Positions 46,601 through 56,528 of a DNA stretch of 64,000 bases are shown piece by piece. The stretch comes from Cephalotus follicularis. Taxonomy: Eukaryota > Streptophyta > Magnoliopsida > Oxalidales > Cephalotaceae. Numbering within the stretch: position 1 is the stretch's first letter; each line of letters opens with the position of its first letter. Both the position numbers and the translations under genes were made by a program. Location of the stretch: the NCBI GenBank assembly GCA_001972305.1, contig BDDD01000361.1, positions 465,140 to 529,139 on the forward strand. The letters are read 5' to 3'. The notes beneath the pieces were generated by a model that was not told the DNA's origin, did not search any database, and saw only the letters and a program-made list of their open reading frames with translations.

Positions 46601-47273
46601 ATACTTACTTGGCAGCTGGTGCATTGCTGTTGTTATTAGTGGCACCCATCTGAATAAGGTCAATTTCATTGGAGGCACGAGACTGTTCCTGTAGCCCATT
46701 GGAGCCCCCCTCTTTTTTTGTGCCTTGTTGAGCCCCAGAAGGCCTGGATGACATCATCACATTAATCCCTGAATTACAAGAATACTTACCTTGTCCAGCA
46801 GGCTGCAGAGATTCGGAATCAGGTCCAGCTACATGAAACATCCAATTTTTTTCTGAATAAACAGAACCTTTCACCTTGGAGAACTCATCCATGGTATCAG
46901 AGAATACTCTTTTGTTCCCCAAAACAACATTCTTCTGGGATGGTGAACAGATTCCATCCTTTGAAGGAAGCAAAGGAAACAGCAACTTCTCATCGAGTTT
47001 CCCTGAGCTCCGCACACCTGGTTCTCTTTCAGGGGATTGTGATCCAGGCGGACCAAGCCTCAACTCAGTCGCCTTCAAATTCAGATTGCTCTTGCTGCCC
47101 TCCTGCAAGCTTGAGACTGCAGAGCTGTCAACAGAAGAGCAATCTGAAAGCCCTAGATAATTACGTTCTTTAAATCCTGATCCATTCTGGGAGATACACT
47201 CAATAGAACATGAAGAAGTCACCAAAGAGATATTGCTCGGCCCTTCCTCCACGCCCAGCAGTGGTGGAGACAT
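43620..47273 (-). CDS. IAA9: Aux/IAA auxin-response repressor, IAA8/IAA9 type
   Basis: Five coding exons on the minus strand: 47273-46609, 46495-46269, 46179-46038, 44485-44424, 43657-43620 (1134 nt, 377 residues), all with GT...AG introns and matching phases. The start [10 protein letters not shown] is typical of this clade. Domain I (EAR motif, which recruits TOPLESS) is [14 protein letters not shown] at 70-83, where family members I recall have LGLPG, so the third Leu is Pro (codon CCG). The degron [14 protein letters not shown] (224-237) is intact, allowing TIR1/AFB binding and auxin-triggered breakdown. The PB1 domain (about 257-350) has the basic face [18 protein letters not shown] and the acidic DKDGDW motif (331-336), used to pair with ARF factors in the nucleus. 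C-terminus [15 protein letters not shown]8 versus IAA9 is not settled. Confidence 0.93.
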
Positions 47274-48480
47274 CAGGCACTAAAATTCTCAAAACAACTT
47301 CTTTAACTGCTCAGAATGAAAATAACCCAGATTAAATTTGCTGCAAAATATCCCCGAAAAACAGACATTATGTAAAGGGGGAAAAAATTCAAAGATCAAA
47401 TAGGAATTAAAAATTGGTAGGCCTTAAATTGACAGAGACCCAAGAGAAAACCCATCGCTACATTAACAATCTTCTAATCATTTCAACGTTTAAAAGCAAA
47501 CAAGTGTTGTTTACAACATTGTTAAATTTATTTTCTTTTAATGCACTCTTCATTTCGTTAGTGTTTCCTGCAGATTAAAATGGTTATTAAGGAAAAACAG
47601 TCAAATTATGAAGAAATCTGCTTACTGCAACACTAAACCAAAGCTGATAACATGCAAACTTTAAGATGCCAAAAGAATGAGCTTAATATAACTAACATGG
47701 CTTCAACTACTTTGCCAAGACTAAATCATACTGATTTTAAATGTTAAAATATTTTAGAATTAATTTGAATGTTTAACCAACAACTTTACCAAAACCAACT
47801 TTAAAGTTCTAGAACAAAAATACTAGAAAGCTTAAATTTTGTTCAACTTCTTTTAAAGTCAACTGTCATAAATAATTTTTTTTACTTTTCTGGATGAGCT
47901 AAAAAAATTTCTTCTCTTGAAAATTTAGCACAGTAAAGGAAATAATGGCCCTAATCTCATTTTCCTTCTCTTTTCCTTCAACTTTCTCAGCTACCAAACA
48001 AAACAAACAGACAAAAAAAAAACAACTTAGGACCCAAAAAATTGAGCCAAAAAAACAAAAGCTTAAGAGATCCAAAAACCGCAAAATATAAAACAAAAAC
48101 TAGTATATTAAAATGCAAGACAAAAACTAGTATATTAAAATGCAAGCTCGGTATTTAACTAACCAACAAAAAAGAAAAAAAAACACAGACATTGAGAGAG
48201 ATACTTACAAGGTCAAGATCTCAGCATACACACAAAGTCAAATCTCAAGCGAGCGAAAAAAGCATGCAATAAAAAATTAAAAAAAAAATAGCAAATGTTA
48301 ATGAGATAAGGTGTGTTGGAGATGCAAAAACACGTACCTTAAATACGTATGGGGATCAAAGAGAGTAGAAGAGTGGGTTATATGAGCTAAATTTGAAGAA
48401 ACTGAACGAATTGCAGATAAGCAACAGGAGAGAGAGAGGAGTCTAAGGTCCTTCCATTAAGCCGAAAGCAACAACAGCTT
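47274..48480 (-). other. 5' UTR of the Aux/IAA gene with a predicted 1.06-kb intron
   Basis: Upstream of the ATG the minus strand has an acceptor TTTTAG (47285-47280) just six bases before it. A strong donor AAG|GTACGTG lies at 48338/48337, after a CT-rich leader (CCTCTCTCTCTCCTG near 48425-48440). A second possible donor (TTGTAAGTATC) lies near 48206. IAA8/IAA9-like genes often have an intron before the start codon, so a leader intron is likely, though not proven without cDNA. The intron is AT-rich and holds a 27-bp tandem duplication. Confidence 0.6.
48093..48146. repeat. Exact 27-bp tandem duplication in the leader intron
   Basis: Two copies of a unit starting ACAAAAACTAGTATATTAAA and ending ATGCAAG are identical and adjacent (48093-48119, 48120-48146), suggesting a recent duplication. 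Confidence 0.95.
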
Positions 48481-48504
48481 ACAACAAGACGAGAAACTCG
48501 AAGC

Positions 48505-48510
48505 TTATAA
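48505..48510 (-). promoter_or_regulatory. Candidate TATA box of the Aux/IAA gene
   Basis: TTATAA on the minus strand, about 30 bases before a CT-rich leader. Transcription would start near 48475. Only 66 bases further upstream begins the MITE-like element that carries the Pack-MULE. Confidence 0.45.
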
Positions 48511-48782
48511 AATTAAAAGGGTAAGGGACAAAATGGAAATTACACCACAAAACCAGTGCTGCTGTTTTACTACTAGCGTTTGGTTCGAAAGAAAAAAACA
48601 TTCACGTAATAACATATTCCCTTAAGAATTTTATTTTATTTTTAGGAATTTCATTTTTATATTCTATTTGGATTAATAATATTGATTCTTATAAATATTT
48701 TATTTCATTATTTGATTCAGTACAAAAATATAATAAGAATATAAGTAAAAATCTTATAATATATTATATATCATATTCAAAA

Positions 48783-50106
48783 GGGTAAAATACGAAAATA
48801 CGTCTAGATTTTATATAAGATGACACTTTAACCATTCATATTTTAATAAGGACATAAAAACCACTGATCTGTTATAAATCATACATGTTGACACCTAACG
48901 TTAGTTGACCGTGCAAGGCTCCGTTAGCCACGTCAGTAATCCACTTAAAACTATATTTAATTACTATTTTACCTTCTTTATCATCCTCCTCACCAAATAT
49001 CTCAGCAAACCAGAAGCAATATATACAACACAGTGCAAACATCAAAAATACAGCAAAAACCACTGTAAGGCACAACCTCCCTCAAAGATACAGCAAACAT
49101 CAAAAAAATAAGGCCATGGAGACCTCCAAAAAAACCTGCTGCCACACTGCAAGGCAGCTACCAGCACAAACCACTGCCCTCAAGGCTATCGGGAAGATGC
49201 AGATTGTCATCAGTGTATTCAACAGCAATACAAACAGAAGCTTTGTTTCCAAATCAGTGGGTGTTTATTGCTTACTTACCAATCTGAAGCTCGATTCTTT
49301 GAAGCTTTAGCCATACACATGTGTCCCAAAGCATGCTGGGCAAGTTCCACATATGGGACTGTGACAAAAGCTTGGCCCCTCATTCTTCCCTCCTCCAAAA
49401 CTAACCATACCAGCCGATTCTTTTATGAATATATTTACTGAACTTTCTAAAAAAAAAATATCTCACACATTTTCTTTGGCTTTAGCTTTGGCCTCGGCGA
49501 ATTCATCCTGGGTCTCAGCTAACAAGCCAGTGGGAGCTCCGACGAGAGCCGTCTCACCCTCGGGGACGACGATGGCAGCGAGGATTCTGTCGAAGAAGGT
49601 CCCGACGTCCATGTCAGCTTTATCGGACTAGACGATGTCGCTCTTGCCTTGGAGTGAGCGTCGCCCTCGGATTTGATCCAGGAGACGATCTTACCTTCGG
49701 TCATGGTGGAGTTAAGGGCGGGCATGAAGATTTCTCTGATCTTGGCATGGACGGCTGGGATGCGTCTTGGGCGGAGTGATTTGGAGGGAAATGGAGGGAG
49801 GAAAGAAGGGGAGATGGAGGAAGGGAAACAAATTGTGGCTGTTTTGGAGAGGAAAGGAGCGGGGGCCATTAATTCTTTCTCTGCATAAGAGAGAGAGCTG
49901 TAAAATGAGAGGGGAATGAAACGGGAGAGAAGGGGAAATTAGAGGGAGGAAAGGGGCTGAGAAGACGAGGGTATTTATGTCTTTTCATTTATAATTTAAC
50001 AGTTGTTAACGGCGTTTAATTTTTTGTGTCAAACTATCCTTATTAAAATATGAGTGGTTAAAGTGTCTTCTTATGTCAAACTTAAACGTATTTTTGTACT
50101 TTACCC
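48783..50106. mobile_element. Pack-MULE (1324 bp) carrying part of a plastid PDH-E2 gene
   Basis: Long terminal inverted repeats of about 85-90 bp start GGGTAAAATACGAAAATACG on the left and GGGTAAAGTACAAAAATACG (complement) on the right. They share ACACTTTAACCA and CTCATATTTTAATAAGGA-like blocks. The flanks TATTCAAAA (48774-48782) and TATTCAGAA (50107-50115) match at 8 of 9 bases, the 9-bp duplication typical of Mutator-like elements. No transposase is present, so it is non-autonomous. Inside lie a fragment of a nuclear gene (49468-49960) and an unidentified stretch at about 49000-49330. Confidence 0.85.
49468..49869 (-). pseudogene. LTA2: Captured 5' end of plastid pyruvate dehydrogenase E2 (dihydrolipoyl acetyltransferase)
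   Basis: The minus strand starts MAPAPFLSKTATICFPSS, a Ser/Pro-rich plastid transit peptide, then KIREIFMPALNSTMTEGKIV and SWIKSEGD, the start of the lipoyl domain of the plastid E2 subunit. Further down, a different frame encodes the lipoyl-lysine site SDKADMD and PEGETALVGAPTGLLAET, then an Ala/Lys-rich linker. So the frame shifts once inside the lipoyl domain, and a stop (TAG) stands just before SDKADMD. The catalytic domain is absent. A CT-rich leader (49870-49960) was captured too. It is a dead gene fragment, though its promoter-proximal part may still be transcribed. Confidence 0.85.
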
Positions 50107-50783
50107 TATTCAGAATAAGTTATTTTTGATAAAAAAAAAAACTATATAAATACACATAAATCTATCTATATGTATAAAGAGAGAGATTAATCATATTACT
50201 ATATAATTAATTGATAAAACAATAGGTAAAATAGGTATTTAAATTTTATTTTTATGAGAATATTGGATTTTCATCATTTTTGTAGGAATCACATTCTCAT
50301 ATTTTATGGATAAGTGATTGTCATAGGATTATCGTATGTGGGAATATAACATTCCCATAGAAAATACCCCGAACCAAATGCACCGGTAATGTAGGTGTGT
50401 TTTTTCATCCATTTTATATACGAGATAGTATCTATTGTCACTTGGTAGTTTACCACTGATACGAACGAACCCAGCCCAGCTGAAATCCGTCGCGCTCATT
50501 ACGAGGCCAAGCCTCCCATCAGATACTCACCTCGTAGGTTCAGCATATCATAGTTTCAGAAATACATTTTTAAACAAAAGGATTTCTTTAAAAAGTTGAA
50601 AATAATTCTAACTCTTAAATTTTTACGAAAATCGGGCATGTAGTATCCGTTTATCGGACTATACCCCATGTAAAGAAAAAACACAATTCAAAATCGACAC
50701 TCCCGAAGGAGGAAATCAACAATTTATAAATGGGCTCAGCCCTCAGCAGACCACAATTTAAAACAGAAAACAAGTATGGGTTG

Positions 50784-53630
50784 TGTCAAGCCCGGACCCA
50801 GCCCGGCTGGAATCCGTCGTGCCCGCTACGAGGCCAAGCCTTCCAACAGAGACTCACCTCATAGGTTCAGCAGAACAGAGATTCAGAAAAGCATTTTAAA
50901 ACAGAAAGTTTCTTCAAAACAGAAAAGTTTCTTGAAAAACTTGAAAATAATTCTAACTCTTAAAATTTTACGAAAATCGGGCATGTAGTATTCGTTTATA
51001 GGACTATGCCCCCTGTAAAGAAAAACACAATTTATAAAATCACACTTCCGAAGGAGGAAAAAGTTTGTAATGCGCTCAGCCCTCAACAGACCACAATAAA
51101 AACAGAAAACAAGTATAGGTTGGGCTCTGCCTCAACCATATTATCAAAAACTTAAAACCTGAATAGGGTTCAACCCTTTTTAAACAAAACCAAAACAGTT
51201 TTATAAAAACACAAGAAATACAGAAATTTAAACACTAATAAAATGATAATATGCATGTGTTGACTCTGGTAGCATGTCCTTTATATGGTCTCACCTCAGC
51301 AGACAAACAGACTCCAACTGATAAAGCGCAGCAGACTAACCTGTCAAAACTAAAAACAGAAAACAGAGGAGAGGGTTAGTCCACAGGACTAGTGAGATGG
51401 AACAAAAAGACTCCGCAGAGTTTTACTCGCATATAAATATATTTGCAGAAATGTATTACTAAAGTATAAAACAACTGAAAACAGAAATTCAGAAACAGAA
51501 ACAAAAGCCAAAATCTGGTTTATAAAACCATGTAAGACATTTTAAACAGAATATAAATCCAAAACCAATTCTAAAACCGAAATTTCCAGAAGTCAACAGA
51601 AATTCATATCATTCCTTTCAAACAGATTAAATCCTCAGATTTTCATATGTACATATATATATGATAGTAACAGAGTTTAAACAGAAAAATATATAAAGAT
51701 GCCATGGGGTCTACTAAGTAAGGTCGACGTCTGGGCCCCGTCGGGCCGAACGTCCAGCAGAAATAGTGGCAAGGACACCGTCGTATCCAAGCATCAGCAG
51801 AAAGTCATACACGTGTAGACAAAGCCTCTCATGGGCATCAGATATATATATATATATAATACAATACCGAGATCACCATGCATCTAAACATACTTAACAG
51901 ATTTCAGAAAACAGAATTTCAGAATTTCAGAATACAGAGACTCATCTGAGTCATCAAAACAGATTTAAACAGATAGAGGAATCATTTTTCTCATCGTATA
52001 CAGATATAGCAGAAAATAGTGTCATAGTATGACTATAACCGTGCGAGCATTTGAAAACAGTTAATGAAAGTTTCAGACATTAAAACTTAAACAGATTTCA
52101 GAACAGAAACAGATTCAAGTTTCATTCATATACGGAAAGCAAAACGTAAAACGTTTGAAACATTCAAACCATTAAAAGAAACTCCAGAGTAAAAAGGTTA
52201 AAGAAAGTGTTCCACTCACAGTACAGACGAGCGAGTCCCTTGACTGGTCGCCTCCATGGCCGACCTCAAAGGCAGGATCCTCTGTCAACAGACAGATAGA
52301 CAGACAACAGACCATCAGAACTCAGACAGATAAAAAGACTATCAGAACCTAAGCATGCACAAAACCGTGCAATGCGTTATGCAATGAAATACGTGCGGAT
52401 GTCAGAAAACCATAACGACCTATCCGGTCGACAGAAACAGAAGTTTGATTATCAAAAACATCTTTTAAACCTTCAATTTAAACATCCATTCGAAAACATT
52501 GAAGAAAGTCCAAAATCATTAAAGTTAGTCCAAGTGGTTGTTCAGGTTATCCAATTCGAGTCATATAAGCAATTTAAGTTCATATGCAACAGAAACAGAT
52601 ACAGAAATATAGAAAACAGCAGAAAACAGAATTAACGGAACAGAGTTCGGAATTTACCGAAAGCTGATGAAACGGAGCACAGAGTCGAAATCCCGCAGCG
52701 GAACTGGAACGGATCACATCACCGCAGAGAACGGAGTCCGGATCACATTCCGAAGTTTCTCGCCGGAGGGTCGCCGGCGCGTGGGCCCACGCGCCACCGC
52801 TGGCCGGCGAGTGACAGCCACGCGCGTCGCCGGTCAGCCGCAGAGGTCGCATCTGGAGCGCTGGAGGCCGGGGAGCACGGATCTGAGGCGCGTTGGGTCT
52901 GGCGCCGCCACATATGGCCGGAACGGCCGTGTTGACCATGGATGTCCTTCATCGATGATCGATGTTGCCGACGTCGTCACGGGTCGAGGCCGGTACCGTT
53001 CGAACGGCCGCAACACCAGGAGTCCGAATCTGGGCTCGCCTTGCCGTGACGACCACCGAAGACAGAGAAACGACGGGAAACAGTGGCGGAGATAGAAGTG
53101 CTCGCCGGGCGCAAACGGCGCGGTTGCGGACGCGGGGGAGGGGTGCGGTGTGCTCGGGACGTCCTGGCGGTCCCGTTGGTACCTTCGTCGGCGTCAGATC
53201 GGCACTGACGCCGGCGGCAGAAGGCTAAAACCGGAGAGAGACGGGAGAGAGGAGAGAGAGAGCGGGAGAGATGAGAGAGAAAGTCCAAATTTTTATTAAA
53301 AAATTTGCATTTTCAAATATATATATAATTTTCACCATAACAGAAAGAGTTTTGTCCAGAATTTAATCGTTACAGACAGAAATTGGATATTTAGGGCATA
53401 CCACTTGGGCTATTTTTCTGAATCAGCAGTCATTTCAGAAAAATATCATTTAATTTACGGAAAGGCAAATTCATTTCTTATGTAAAAAACAATCAGAATA
53501 AAATCATAAAAATTTAAAATAATGCCATGATGCATATCTTGAATGCCAGAAAACAGATTAACAGACCGACAGACAGACAGAAGCCATGTAGGCTCACAGA
53601 TACAGACCGTACAAGGACACGGATGTCACA
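50784..53630 (-). mobile_element. Solo LTR, family X, copy 2 (2847 bp), nested in copy 1
   Basis: TGTCAAGCCCGG to GGATGTCACA, flanked by a perfect 5-bp duplication GGTTG (50779-50783, 53631-53635) that lies within copy 1. On the minus strand, a TATA-like tract near 53315-53330 is followed by a CT-rich stretch (53230-53285) and a GC-rich leader (52680-53225) that contrasts sharply with the AT-rich remainder. A frame of 103 codons (53288-52977) in the leader is alignable with one in copy 3 but shows no known domain. Confidence 0.88.
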
Positions 53631-55689
53631 GGTTGGATTCCGCTTCAAACATATTATCAAAACATAAATAAAACAAATAGGGCTCAGTCATTCTAAACAA
53701 AACCAAAACATTTATATAAAACATAAATAATGCATAATTTAAAATGTTGATATAGTGAATGATATGCATGTGTTGACTCTAGTAGGCATGTTCTTGTAGT
53801 CTCACATCAGCAGACAGATTGACTCCAGTTGACAGAGCTCAGCGGACTAACTGTTAGAACTAAAAACAAAAACAGATAAGGGATTAGTCCACGGGACTAG
53901 TGAGATGGAACAAAAGACTCGGACAGGGTTTTTACTAGCAATAAAACATATTTTTACAGAAATGATACAATCAGAAGTATAAAACAAACTTAAACAGAGG
54001 TTCAGAAAAAGAAAGAAAATCAGAACTCTGATTCATTAAAACAGGTTAAAACATCTTTAACAGAATATCAGAAGAACATATTAAAAAAATCCAAAACCTG
54101 ATTTAATAAACATATTATAAAATAAGTTTAACAGAGTCAGCAGAAAAAATCAGGTCTTTATCTTAACAGATAAATCAGCAGAAAACTCAGATATATGTAA
54201 TAGTTAACAGAGTTTAAACATATTAAATATATAAAGATACAGTGGGTCTACTAAGTAATGTTGACGCCTGAGCCCCGTCGAGCCGAACGTCCAGCAGAAA
54301 TAGTGGCAATGACACCGTCGTGTCAAAACATCAGTAGAAAGTCATACACGTATAGACAAAACCTCTCATGGGCATCAAATAAGTAACAAATACAATACCA
54401 AGATCACCAGTGCATCGAAATATATTTAAACAGAATCAGCAGATACAGAAATCACCAATACCTCAAAACAGACTTAAAACATATTCAAATAGACGGAAAA
54501 CATATTCAAACTGATACAGAAATCATTTTCTTATCAATTACAGATATATCTAAAAATAGCGTAATACTATGACTATCATCATGCGAGCATTTGAAAACAT
54601 TAAAAAAAAAGTTTAAGACATCAAAACTTAAACATCCTTCGGAAACAGAGTAAATCCAAATTCTTTCAGATACGAAAATAAATAAATGAAAACGTTCAAA
54701 CATTCAAACCATTTAAAAGAACTTCAGAGTTAAAGAGTTAAACAAAGTCGTTCCACTCACAGAACAGACAAGCAAGTCCCACGACGGGTCGCCTCCATGG
54801 TCGACCTCAAAGGCAGGATCCTCTGTCAACAGACAGACAGACAACAGACTATCAGAACTCAAATACATACTATGACATAAAATGCTTTATGCAATGAAAT
54901 GCATGCAAATGTCAGAAAACTATAATCGACCTATACGGTCAACAGCAGCAGAAGTCCGATTGTTAAAAACATCGTTTAAACTTTTAATTAAACACTCTTT
55001 CGAAATCATTAAAATAAGTCCAAGTGGTCGTCCAGGTTATCCAATTTTGAATCATATAAATCATTCGAGTTCTTAATATCGCAGAACAGATACAGAAATA
55101 CAGAATTCAATGAAAAACAGAATTAACGGAGCAGAGTTCAGAGTTTACCGAAAGCAGACGGAACGGAACACGGAGCCAGAATCATGTGGCCGAACCAAAA
55201 CGGATCACACCCACACGAAAAACGGAGTCATAATGTTGGACGCCTCTAAAACGTGCTACCGGAGGCTGCCGGGGAGTGAGCTCACGCGCCCCCACTAGCC
55301 GACGCTTGTCAGCCACAGGCTGTCGCCGGTCAGTAGCAGAGAAAGTCGCATCTGGTGCGCCGGAGGCCAGGGATCACGGATTTGAGGGGCGTTGGTCACG
55401 GCGCAGCCGCATCTGGCCGGTTACCGTGACGGTCACCGGAGAAGGCGGATCGACGCAAAACAGAGGCGAAGAGAGAATAGCTCATGGCGCGTGCATGGAG
55501 CGGTTGTCGGCGTCAGGGTGGGGTGCGGCTTGCTCCGGAGACCGAGGCGGTCCCGTCGATGCCTTCACAGGCGTCGTTTCGGCAGTGACGCCGACGGCAG
55601 AGAGAAGAGAGAGAGAGAGAGAGAATGGGAGAGAGGATAGAGAAACTTGGGAGAGAAAGAGAAAAGCCAAAAAATGATAATTTGTTGGC

Positions 55690-55691
<2 letters not shown>

Positions 55692-55741
<50 letters not shown>
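55692..55741. repeat. (TA)n microsatellite, about 24 units
   Basis: Uninterrupted TA run inside LTR copy 1, at the place of the short TATATATA tract in copies 2 and 3. Confidence 0.95.
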
Positions 55742-55744
<3 letters not shown>

Positions 55745-56049
55745 CCACAACATATTGGATTTTTGTCTAAAATTTAATTGATACGAACAGAAATTTGATA
55801 TTTAGGACATACCACTTGACCTATTTTTCAAATCCAGTAACCATTTCAGTAAAATATCATTTAATTTACAGCAATGAAACATTTATTTGTTATACAGATA
55901 AAACCGTCGGAATAAAATCACACTGGTAACAATTTATTAATGTCGTGATGTATATGTCATGAATGCCAGAACAAAAGACTAACAGCTAGACAGACAGACA
56001 GAAGTCACGTAGGCTCACAGACACAGATTACTGGGATACGGATGTCACA

Positions 56050-56528
56050 ACCACCTTATCTTATATCACTTAATTAATTTACACTTAAGAGTCTATAAAG
56101 AATATATATTTTCAAGATATCTTGTTATAAATTAATTAAGTGTTATAAGATGGATACTCTCTCTTTTATAGTTTGCTACCAAGTAGTAATGAATATTGTC
56201 TCTTTATATATATTTATAACACTTTTATTAATATTTTTTATCTTCTGATGTAATCGTACATATGAATAATACTTAAAAATAAAATACATATGTGATCTTA
56301 TTATTTTTTATGAATGAATACATGATATTTAGTATTTTTATTTACTCATTCATATGTGACCAAAATATTGGAAAATTTTATTCATTCGTAGGTGACAAAA
56401 CATCCAAAAAATATATTCATTGAAATAAATTTTTCGGATGTCTTGATCATCTTTGAAAATTTTATATCCGAAACTCGAAGAACAAAACCAAATAAAAAAA
56501 TGTTTTGTTTGGGTTATTTGGATGTTTG
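56050..56528. other. AT-rich DNA between two LTR copies
   Basis: Nothing recognisable. It is the original spacer between two independent insertions of the same LTR family. Confidence 0.5.

Larger units (their letters stand above)
48576..50381. mobile_element. MITE-like element with GCGTTTGGTTCG ends, host of the Pack-MULE
   Basis: The left end GCGTTTGGTTCG (48576-48587) and right end CGAACCAAATGC (50370-50381) form a terminal inverted repeat with one mismatch. Pairing continues loosely inward (ATAACATATTCCC against GGGAATATAACATTCCC). Without the Pack-MULE this element would be about 480 bp and AT-rich. No clear target duplication was found, so the superfamily is open. Confidence 0.6.
50457..56049 (-). 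mobile_element. Solo LTR, family X, copy 1 (split by copy 2)
   Basis: Two pieces (50457-50783 and 53636-56049) of one LTR, about 2.74 kb without the insert. Ends TGATACGAAC and GGATGTCACA on the plus strand, with a perfect 5-bp target duplication ACCAC (50452-50456, 56050-56054). On the minus strand: TATA-like region (here a (TA)n run), CT-rich stretch, GC-rich leader near 55250-55600 and a donor-like site. Probably a gypsy chromovirus LTR judging by length and layout, without coding proof. Confidence 0.8.

Noticed and set aside
52977-53288. GC-rich 103-codon frame as a host gene
   Set aside because: It lies in the leader of a repeated LTR family and has no known domain; kept only as a low-interest finding.
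55482-55748. 88-residue frame with an Ile-Tyr repeat
   Set aside because: The start is translation of the (TA)n microsatellite; the rest is LTR leader.
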